Shown in pieces: positions 45,417-52,273 of a stretch of 64,000 nucleotides of DNA. The position numbers and the translations under genes are program-made. This DNA is from Caulobacter sp. 17J80-11 (GTDB lineage: Bacteria > Pseudomonadota > Alphaproteobacteria > Caulobacterales > Caulobacteraceae): the NCBI RefSeq assembly GCF_014349105.1, contig NZ_JACSJI010000010.1, positions 1-64,000 on the forward strand, given 5' to 3'. The notes below the pieces were generated by a model. That model saw only the letters and a list, made by a program, of their open reading frames with translations. It was not told the DNA's origin and made no database searches. Numbering within the stretch: position 1 is the first letter of the stretch; each line of letters starts with the position of its first letter.

Positions 45417-46289
45417 TCACTCCACGGCGACGGCGACGCGCGAGACTTCCGCGCCGCGAACCACGTCGATGCTGGGCAGGCTCGGCCCCGCCGGCGCGCG
45501 CCGCACCACGCGCGGCTGCTGGACCCGTACGACCTTGACCGGTTCCGGCGCGGACGCCGCTCCCAGCCGCAGGTCGCCCACCCGCACGGTGCGCACCGCT
45601 TCGGAGGGCGAGGTCGCCATGGCGTCGGCGGTGCCGCGCAGCGACAGCGACAGGGTCCCGACCTCCGCCGCCAGCGCCAGGCGCTGGGCCTGCTCGGGCG
45701 CCACTTCGATGGTCGCGGCCTTGGCCACGACCGGATCGTTCTTGTTCTCATTGGCGAGCTGGTCGACCGCCAGCACCCGCACGCCCTCAAGCAGCACGTC
45801 GGTGCGCATGTTGGTCCGCTCGCCCCGGTCGCCTTCGGTGCGGGTCACCAGCACGTCGACGAAGTCCCCGGGCAGGACGAAGCCGGCCACGCCGACCACG
45901 TCGTCCACGCGGATGGTCACCGCGCGCTTGCCGGCGTCGATGGCGCCCGACAGGGTCGCCCGAGCGCCGGGTCCGGAAATGCGCGAAGCCAGGATCGGCT
46001 CGTTGGCCGCGATCGGCCGCAGCGCCACGCGCGGCGAGCCGGTGGTCAGTTCCCCGACCGTCTTGAAGGCGCCTTCGGGTTGCGCGCCGGCCGGCCAGGC
46101 CTGGGCGCGCAGGAGTTCCGGCTTCAGGGTTTCCCCGAACTCGATCGGCCGAGACGCGACCACCACGACCGTCTGGTCCAGTTGCGTCGACGGCGCCGAT
46201 TTGGCCGCGGTAATCGTCCGCACGCCCCAAACGGCCGCGAGCCCCAGCACGAGGGCCACCGCCAACAGTCCCAGTCCAATAGCGCGCAT
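45417..46289 (-). CDS. cpaB: Tad pilus assembly protein CpaB/RcpC
   Basis: A 290-residue protein with an N-terminal membrane anchor (LGLLAVALVLGLAAVWGV), a SAF domain (VVVVASRPIEFGETLKPELL, then LASRISGPGARATLSGAI) and the RcpC domain (RAVTIRVDDVVGVAGFVLPG, FVDVLV). It is thought to act in the periplasm with the secretin and may bind peptidoglycan. First gene after the pilin and the intervening hairpin. Confidence 0.94.
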   Translation of the reverse strand: MRAIGLGLLAVALVLGLAAVWGVRTITAAKSAPSTQLDQTVVVVASRPIEFGETLKPELLRAQAWPAGAQPEGAFKTVGELTTGSPRVALRPIAANEPILASRISGPGARATLSGAIDAGKRAVTIRVDDVVGVAGFVLPGDFVDVLVTRTEGDRGERTNMRTDVLLEGVRVLAVDQLANENKNDPVVAKAATIEVAPEQAQRLALAAEVGTLSLSLRGTADAMATSPSEAVRTVRVGDLRLGAASAPEPVKVVRVQQPRVVRRAPAGPSLPSIDVVRGAEVSRVAVAVE

Positions 46290-46327
46290 GAGCCGTCCCC
46301 CCCTCCAAGTCCGTGAGATCGAGCGCA

Positions 46328-46354
46328 GGCGGACGGCCGCGAGGGCCGTCCGCC
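46328..46354. terminator. Strong hairpin between flp pilin and cpaB (attenuator/3' stabiliser)
   Basis: Perfect 11-bp stem GGCGGACGGCC/GGCCGTCCGCC with a 5-base loop, 19 bases after the pilin stop on the minus strand and ~40 bases before cpaB. No T-run follows, so partial termination or 3' stabilisation of abundant pilin mRNA is more likely than full termination. Confidence 0.55.
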
Positions 46355-46372
46355 GCGAACCGGATCAGCCGA

Positions 46373-46591
46373 TCAGCTGGCCACGGTGAAATTGGTGTTG
46401 AGGTTGGTCCAGGCGGTCGAGACCTTGCCGCCGACAGCGCTGATCATCAGCACCGCAGCCACCGTGATCAGACCGATCAGCAGCGAATACTCGACCATGC
46501 TGGCGCCGCTCTCGTCGTCGCGCAGACGCTGCAGATAGGCCTTCGCGTCGTTCATCGCGGCCGTGGCCTTCACGTAAGCTTTCAGAAGCAT
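46373..46591 (-). CDS. Flp family type IVb pilin (Tad locus)
   Basis: A 72-residue prepilin, the major pilus subunit. A 33-residue leader ends at DDESGASMVEYSLLIGLITV, with cleavage after Gly and the Glu/Tyr pair, followed by one helix and a short polar C-terminus. The ATG at 46591 follows a very strong GGAGGAGG. First gene of the operon; the prepilin peptidase CpaA is encoded at the other end. Confidence 0.95.
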   Translation of the reverse strand: MLLKAYVKATAAMNDAKAYLQRLRDDESGASMVEYSLLIGLITVAAVLMISAVGGKVSTAWTNLNTNFTVAS

Positions 46592-46921
46592 GCGAACCTC
46601 CTCCAGGTTTTGAAAAGTACGGAGACCAGCGAAGCCGCCCCCCACAGTCCGACAGGCACGCCTGTCACGGTCGGCCTCGCCGGCTGACAGCTCGACCGTG
46701 GCACGGTCCAAGTCGGAGATTTTCGGCACGGCCACGCTTCCGGCGCCGCGTGCCGGGGCGCCAAGGTTAAGTATTCCTGAAGAAACGTTGCTTTCTGCCC
46801 GCCTGCGCCGCGAGATTTAGAATCCGCGTTGCGGAGAGCGCGGCGCGAAAATTCAGCTTTCGCGGAACGAAAGCTTGGCCGTGACGTTGAGGAGACCGTG
46901 TGCGGGATAGGGGGTCTCGAG
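46592..46921. promoter_or_regulatory. Divergent control region between flp pilin and the unknown gene
   Basis: A 330-bp gap. It holds TTAA-N7-TGAA at 46767-46781, one base from the CtrA consensus TTAA-N7-TTAA, in an AT-rich block, a small perfect palindrome GACAGGCACGCCTGTC near 46652, and a GAATC site near 46820. C. crescentus pilA is CtrA-controlled (known), so this is a plausible but unproven site. Confidence 0.35.
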
Positions 46922-47851
46922 ATGGACAGTGCCCCGTTCGCGTCTCCACGCTTACCGACGTCGCCGTTCGCGATGGACATGGTCGCCGAGGCTCCGGCCC
47001 CCGCGCCGAAGTCCGCGGGCGCCATCTTCGATCGCGCGGCCTTCGCGGCCGCGGCCGCGGCCCTGATGGCCGGCGGGCCGCACGCCCGCGTGCTTCAGCG
47101 CGGCTGGCGCGAGACGGGCGGCCGGGTGGTCTTCGAACACCGCGGCCCGCACGGACGCATCGCGGTCTCGACCTCGGCCCCGGACGCCGCGGCCGCCTGG
47201 GCGGACGTGGAAGAGTTCAGCGCGCTCACGCTCGACGCCCTGCTCGCCGTCGACCTGGCCGCGCGGGTCGACGCCGAAACGGTGCTGCAGGCCAAGGCCT
47301 ACGGGCGCTGCGGGGACGAGCGCCGCGCCTTCCGCGCCCAGGTCGACGCCGAGCTCGACCGGCTGCGCCGCCTGCGCCTGCAGATCGAAGGCGCGACCGA
47401 GATCCGCACCCTCGCCGATTTTCTGCGGCCGGTCCCCGCCGCCGTCAGCCCCCGCCGTCCTCCGGACGGTCCGTTGCGCTTCGATCACCGCTCCAACCGC
47501 GGGGCCGACGTGCTGGCCAAGAAGCTGGCGGTGTGGCTGTCGCTGCAGGAGGACGCGGAAGCCCGCAAGGCGCGCCAGGTGCGCGCAGTGCTGGCCGCCA
47601 TCGGCGAGCTGCCCGTCCACATCGGCGAACGCGGCGCGCGCAGCGGCCGCTTGGCCGACCGCTTCGACGAGGCGCTGATGCGGCTTGAGGAAGCGGGGCT
47701 GAGCCGGCTGCGCTATCGCGGAGAGAGCGCCTGCGCCGGCGACCGGTCGCGGGGCTGGATCACCCGCTGGTTGCGCCAGACGGTGGTGATCGAACCTCAG
47801 CCGGGGATGGCTGCGCCGCAGACACCCTTGCGCAGATCGGTCCTGAGCTGA
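46922..47851 (+). CDS. Hypothetical protein, possible winged-helix C-terminus
   Basis: A 309-residue cytoplasmic protein with no family I recognise. N-terminal ~60 residues are Ala/Pro-rich; the middle (GWRETGGRVVFEHRGPHGRI) is beta-like; a helical basic stretch follows (ELDRLRRLRLQIEGATEIRT); the C-terminus (FDEALMRLEEAGLSRLRYRG) looks like a DNA-binding winged helix, faintly like plasmid replication initiators. ATG at 46922 follows AGGGGG; the frame extends further 5' to 46829 without support. It is divergent from the Tad operon. Confidence 0.65.
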   Translation: MDSAPFASPRLPTSPFAMDMVAEAPAPAPKSAGAIFDRAAFAAAAAALMAGGPHARVLQRGWRETGGRVVFEHRGPHGRIAVSTSAPDAAAAWADVEEFSALTLDALLAVDLAARVDAETVLQAKAYGRCGDERRAFRAQVDAELDRLRRLRLQIEGATEIRTLADFLRPVPAAVSPRRPPDGPLRFDHRSNRGADVLAKKLAVWLSLQEDAEARKARQVRAVLAAIGELPVHIGERGARSGRLADRFDEALMRLEEAGLSRLRYRGESACAGDRSRGWITRWLRQTVVIEPQPGMAAPQTPLRRSVLS

Positions 47852-47884
47852 GCTCAGCCGCACTGCGGCCGCATGCCACGGCGC

Positions 47885-47906
47885 GATCCGGGGTTGAGCC
47901 CGGATC
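47885..47906. terminator. Hairpin downstream of the unknown gene
   Basis: Stem GATCCGGG/CCCGGATC with a 6-base loop, 34 bases after the stop. There is no T-run, so a terminator or REP-type unit are both possible. Confidence 0.4.
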
Positions 47907-48026
47907 TGGCCACATCTGAGACACACTCGGACGGCCCACTGCCGGTCCGCGTAATTCTGAAGCAAAATCAGAGATTTGCGACAGGGTGACGCGACGTAGA
48001 CCGGAATAACAGAGGGGACGTTTTCC

Positions 48027-49361
48027 TTGTCTCAAGCCACCGCCTACGAGCAATTCATGCTCGAACTCGTCAACGCCGAACGCGCCAAGAAGGGCGCGCA
48101 ACCCCTGGCGTTCGACGGCGATCTGAACGAAGCCGCCGAGACCCACAGCCAGTGGATGATCTCGACCGACACATTCTCCCACACCGGCGCCAACGGCTCC
48201 GACGCCGGCGCCCGAATGACCTCGGCCGGCTACAACTTCTCGGGCTCCTGGGCCTGGGCCGAGAACATCGCCTACGCCACCACCCGCGCGCCGGCCGGCC
48301 TGCAGGACGAGGTGCAGCTGCTGCACACCAACCTGGTGAACTCGCCGGGCCACTACACCAACCTGATGAACCCGACCTATCGCGAGGTCGGCATCGGCTT
48401 CGAGACCGGCGACTACGGCGGGCGCGACACCGCCTTCGTGACCCAGGACTTCGCCAAGACCTCGACCAATCCGTTCCTCACCGGCGTCGCCTTCGACGAC
48501 AAGGACGGCGACCACTTCTACGACGTGGGCGAGGGCCTGGCCGGCATGACCGTCACGGCCAAGAACGTCTCCACCGGCGTGGTGAAGACGGCGACGACCG
48601 AGACCGCCGGCGGCTACGACATGGACCTGGGCGCCGGCACCTACTCGGTCACCTTCTCGGGCGGGGGCTTCGACCCGTTCACCAAGCAGGTGACGATCGG
48701 GACCGACAACGTGAAGGCGGACTGGATCGACCCGACCGCCGGCGCCTCCACGCCGACGCCGACACCCACCCCGACTCCCACGCCCACGCCTACTCCGACC
48801 CCGACGCCGACCCCGACGACCATCACCGGCACCGAGACCGCCAACACCCTGGCGGGCACCGCGGGGAACGACGTCATGAAGGGCCTGGGCGGCAACGACA
48901 CCCTGGGCGGCAAGGCCGGCGACGACCACCTGGACGGCGGCGCGGGCGGCGACTTCCTCTACGGTGACGCCGGCGCCGACACCATCCTGGGCGGCGACGG
49001 AAACGACTGGATCTACGGCGGGGCCGGGGCCGACTCCCTGAGCGGCGGCGCCGGGCGCGACACCTTCGTGTTCGACGCGGCCTTCGCCGGCGCGGTCGAC
49101 AAGATCACCGACTTCTCCTCGGTGGACGACACCATCCGCCTGGACGACGCGGTGTTCACCGGCCTGCACGGCGGCGGCCTCGTCTCCTCGGCCTTCTGGG
49201 CCGGCGCGGCGGCGCACGACGCCACCGATCGGGTGATCTACGACAAGGCCAGCGGCTCGCTGTGGTTCGACGCGGACGGCACGGGCTCCATCCAGGCCGT
49301 GAAGTTCGCTGAGGTGACGCCCAATGCGACCGTGACCTGGTCGGACTTCTTCGTGGTCTAA
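48027..49361 (+). CDS. Secreted CAP/SCP-domain protein with RTX repeats
   Basis: A 444-residue modular protein without N-terminal signal peptide. Residues 1-150 form a CAP/SCP (PR-1-like) domain (ETHSQWMISTDTFSH, SWAWAENIAYAT, SPGHYTNLMNPTYREVGIGF); ~155-235 an SdrD-B-like beta domain (GVAFDDKDGDHFYDVGEGL); then an 11-fold Thr-Pro linker; then RTX calcium-binding nonapeptides (GGNDTLGGKAGDDHLDGG) and a C-terminal domain typical of type I secretion substrates. TTG start after AGAGGGGAC. No ABC exporter is nearby. Confidence 0.88.
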   Translation: MSQATAYEQFMLELVNAERAKKGAQPLAFDGDLNEAAETHSQWMISTDTFSHTGANGSDAGARMTSAGYNFSGSWAWAENIAYATTRAPAGLQDEVQLLHTNLVNSPGHYTNLMNPTYREVGIGFETGDYGGRDTAFVTQDFAKTSTNPFLTGVAFDDKDGDHFYDVGEGLAGMTVTAKNVSTGVVKTATTETAGGYDMDLGAGTYSVTFSGGGFDPFTKQVTIGTDNVKADWIDPTAGASTPTPTPTPTPTPTPTPTPTPTPTTITGTETANTLAGTAGNDVMKGLGGNDTLGGKAGDDHLDGGAGGDFLYGDAGADTILGGDGNDWIYGGAGADSLSGGAGRDTFVFDAAFAGAVDKITDFSSVDDTIRLDDAVFTGLHGGGLVSSAFWAGAAAHDATDRVIYDKASGSLWFDADGTGSIQAVKFAEVTPNATVTWSDFFVV

Positions 49362-49385
49362 AGCGATCGCGATACGCCTGTGAGG

Positions 49386-49420
49386 GGGCCGGCGCGTCGA
49401 AGGGCGCGCCGGCCCTTCTT
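49386..49420 (+). terminator. Rho-independent terminator of the CAP-RTX gene
   Basis: Perfect 11-bp stem GGGCCGGCGCG/CGCGCCGGCCC with 8-base loop followed by TTCTT. On the minus strand no T-run follows. Confidence 0.8.
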
Positions 49421-49423
49421 GCG

Positions 49424-50509
49424 TCAGACCTTCACGATCCAGCCGCGCCGCTGCATGTGGCTGAGCGGCCACCAGCACAGGGCCAGGAAAGCCGCGACCG
49501 GGATGAGGGCGGCGGCCTGCGGCTCCAGCCAGGGCTCGCCCGCCCGGTACAGCACCGCGGCTATGTCCCAGCCCAGCACGACGGTGGCCAGATAGTGCAG
49601 GACGTAGGCGAACACGGCGTTGGCCCCAAACGCGGTCAGGAAACCGGTCAGCGGCCCGCGCAGCCGCCACAGGTCGCAGACCACCACCGTCGCGCCGAGC
49701 ACCACGAAGGTCAGGCCGGTCGACAGCAGAACGTAGCTGGACGTCCACACGCCCTTGATGAGCGGGAAGAACGGCGCCCAGACCATGCCGCCGACCACCA
49801 GCACGACGCCGGCCCCGGTCAGGTCGCGCGCGGCGATCAGCGGCCGGCTCCCCCGCAGCCGCTCGCCGGCGGACACGCCCACCAGGCACTGGGCGATGGT
49901 CGGCAGGGTGCTCAGGATCCCCTCCGGATCGAAGCCCAGCGGCCCCTTCTCGTAGACGTGCACGCCCAGCACCGTGCGGTCGATCCAGCCCTCGAGGTTG
50001 GCCCCGGCGACGTGCAGGTCGGCCAGGCCGTCAGGCGTAGGGACCAGAAGCAGCGGCCAGTAGAGAAGCAAGGCGAGGCCGGCCAGCCACAGGCGCGTGC
50101 GCGGCTTCAGCCGGCGGTACAGCAGGGCCGCGCAGGCGTAGGCCAAGCCCAGCCGCTGCAGCACGCCGAACGGCCGGAAGGCGTTCGCCTGCATGTCGAT
50201 CATCCAGTAGAGGTTCGACAGGGCCAGGCCGATCAGGACCAGGCGCAGCGTGCGCGCCGCCACGCGTCCGGGCTCTTGCGCCGGCGCTATGCCGATCGAC
50301 ACGCCCATCAGCACGACGAAGGCCGGGAACACCCAGTCGGCCAGGGTGAAGCCGATCCACTCGGCGTGCATCAGCAGCGGATAGACCGGGTCCTTGGCGA
50401 CGTAGTGCAGGTAGGCCGCCGCGTTGACGACGATCATGCCAACGATCGTCAGGCCGCGGGTCACGTCCAGCGAGACCAGCCGTTCAGCCGGGCGCGCGGC
50501 AGGTGTCAT
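49424..50509 (-). CDS. nagX: NagX-like membrane acyltransferase
   Basis: A 361-residue multi-pass membrane protein of the DUF5009/heparan-alpha-glucosaminide N-acetyltransferase-like family. The opening RLVSLDVTRGLTIVGMIVVN is diagnostic, and GIPAQ-type helices follow (about 10 predicted). NagX genes occur in GlcNAc regulons of several proteobacteria and are proposed to handle chitosan oligomers or GlcN acetylation (family-level proposal). ATG at 50509 overlaps the nagE stop (TGATG). Last gene of the minus-strand GlcNAc run. Confidence 0.88.
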   Translation of the reverse strand: MTPAARPAERLVSLDVTRGLTIVGMIVVNAAAYLHYVAKDPVYPLLMHAEWIGFTLADWVFPAFVVLMGVSIGIAPAQEPGRVAARTLRLVLIGLALSNLYWMIDMQANAFRPFGVLQRLGLAYACAALLYRRLKPRTRLWLAGLALLLYWPLLLVPTPDGLADLHVAGANLEGWIDRTVLGVHVYEKGPLGFDPEGILSTLPTIAQCLVGVSAGERLRGSRPLIAARDLTGAGVVLVVGGMVWAPFFPLIKGVWTSSYVLLSTGLTFVVLGATVVVCDLWRLRGPLTGFLTAFGANAVFAYVLHYLATVVLGWDIAAVLYRAGEPWLEPQAAALIPVAAFLALCWWPLSHMQRRGWIVKV

Positions 50510-52263
50510 CAGGCGGGCTGCAACAGGCCGCGCAGGGCTTCGGCCGCGGCCTCGGCCGAGGGGCCCAGCACCACGTGCACGCTGTGCGGGGCCGGCTTGA
50601 CCACGCCGCGCACGCCCAGCGCGCGCACCGCCGCCTCGTCCACCCGCGCGGCTTCGGCCACCTCCACCCGCAGGCGGCTCGAACACGTCGACACGCCGCG
50701 CACGTTGCCGGCGCCGCCCAGGGCGGCCAGCAGGCCGGCGGCGGCCTTCGGGTCATAGGCGGCGCGTTTCGGCGAAGGCGCCGGCGCGGCGGGCGCCGCA
50801 GCCTTGGCCGCCTGACCGCCCCCGCGCGCGACGGCGGCGCGGATCTCGCCGGCCACCTGGTCGGCGATCGGCCCCAGCACGATCTGAAGCGCCGTGGCCG
50901 ACGGCTTCACCAGGCCGCGCGCGCCCAGGTCCTTCAGGGCGCCGGCGTTGACCGCGGACTGGTCGACCACTTCCAGGCGCAGGCGCGTGGTGCAGGCGTC
51001 GATCGAGGTCAGGTTGGCCGCCCCGCCCAAAGCACGGACGAACTGCTCGCCGCGCGTGCCGGTCAGGACCGGCGCCTCGGCCGCGACCGCCTCGTCGGGC
51101 TCGCGACCGGGGGTCTGCAGCTTGAACACGGCGATGCACAGCCGGAACAGGCCGTAATAGGCGGCCGCATAGGCCAGGCCGACCGGGATCAGCAGCCAGC
51201 CGTTGGTGCCCTTGCCGAAGCTCAGCACGTAGTCGAACGCCCCGGCCGAGAAGCTGAAGCCCAGCCGCACGTTCAGCAGGTCCATGATCACCATGGACAG
51301 GCCGGTCAGCAGGGCGTGGATGGCGTAGAGCACCGGCGCCAGGAACATGAAGGTGAATTCGATCGGCTCGGTGACCCCGGTCAGGAAGGAGGTCAGGGCC
51401 ATGGACAGCAGCATGCCGCCCACCGCCTTGCGCCGCTCGGGGCGAGCCGCGTGGTACATGGCCAGGCACGCGGCCGGCAGGCCGAACATCATCACCGGGA
51501 AGAAGCCGGTCATGAAGGCGCCGGCCGACGGGTCGCCGGCGAAGAAGCGGCCGAGGTCCCCGGTGGCGCCGTGATAGTCGCCCAGCACGAACCAGGCGAG
51601 GTTGTTGATTATGTGGTGCAGGCCGGTGACCAGCAGGGCCCGGTTCAGCACCCCGTAGCCGAACAGGCCGATCTCGCCGGACTCCAGGACCGTGCGGGAG
51701 AGCTCGTCCATGCCGTGCTCGACATAGGGCCAGCCGAAACCGAACGCGGCGGCCAGCAGCAAGCCGGCGAAGCCCGACGCGATCGGCACGAAGCGCCGGC
51801 CGCCGAAGAAGGCCAGGTAGTCGGGCAGCTTGATCTCGCCGTAGCGGTTGTACAGCCCGCCCGCGATCAAACCGGAAAGAAGCCCCAGCGGCACCGACAG
51901 CTTGCCGATCGCGCCGTCTTTAAAGGCGGCCTCGGTCAGGCCGCGGAACTTGTCGGCCACGTCGGCCGTGACCTCCGGCGGCACGGCGATCAGCACCTTG
52001 GCGCCCTGGGTGGCGACCAGATAGCCGACCGCGCCGGCCAGGCCCGCCGCGCCGTGGTTCTCACGCGCGAAGCCGACCGCGACGCCGATGGCGAACAGCA
52101 GGCCGAGGTTGGCGAAGATCGCCTGACCGGCGGCGCTGATGAAGGCGATGTCCAGCAGATCGGGCTGGCCCAGGCGCAGCAGCAGGCCCGCCACCGGGAG
52201 GACCGCAATGGGCAGCATGAGCGCCCGGCCGAGCTTCTGGAGACCTGCGAGCGGAGATTTCAT
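50509..52263 (-). CDS. nagE: GlcNAc-specific PTS permease EIICBB (NagE-like)
   Basis: A 584-residue PTS permease importing and phosphorylating N-acetylglucosamine. Residues 1-~370 are the IIC membrane domain (FAIGVAVGFARENHGAAGL, GVTEPIEFTFMFLAPVLYAI). Two successive IIB domains follow, each with an apparent phospho-cysteine: SIDACTTRLRLEV and GVSTCSSRLRVEV. The IIA domain lies on the next gene's product (EIIA-HPr-EI), ten bases upstream. Two IIB copies are less usual than one. Confidence 0.93.
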   Translation of the reverse strand: MKSPLAGLQKLGRALMLPIAVLPVAGLLLRLGQPDLLDIAFISAAGQAIFANLGLLFAIGVAVGFARENHGAAGLAGAVGYLVATQGAKVLIAVPPEVTADVADKFRGLTEAAFKDGAIGKLSVPLGLLSGLIAGGLYNRYGEIKLPDYLAFFGGRRFVPIASGFAGLLLAAAFGFGWPYVEHGMDELSRTVLESGEIGLFGYGVLNRALLVTGLHHIINNLAWFVLGDYHGATGDLGRFFAGDPSAGAFMTGFFPVMMFGLPAACLAMYHAARPERRKAVGGMLLSMALTSFLTGVTEPIEFTFMFLAPVLYAIHALLTGLSMVIMDLLNVRLGFSFSAGAFDYVLSFGKGTNGWLLIPVGLAYAAAYYGLFRLCIAVFKLQTPGREPDEAVAAEAPVLTGTRGEQFVRALGGAANLTSIDACTTRLRLEVVDQSAVNAGALKDLGARGLVKPSATALQIVLGPIADQVAGEIRAAVARGGGQAAKAAAPAAPAPSPKRAAYDPKAAAGLLAALGGAGNVRGVSTCSSRLRVEVAEAARVDEAAVRALGVRGVVKPAPHSVHVVLGPSAEAAAEALRGLLQPA

Positions 52264-52273
52264 AGTCAGCTCC

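Noticed and set aside
48755-48822. Thr-Pro coding hexamer run considered as a CRISPR-like array
   Set aside because: No spacers; continuous in-frame repeat of a linker.
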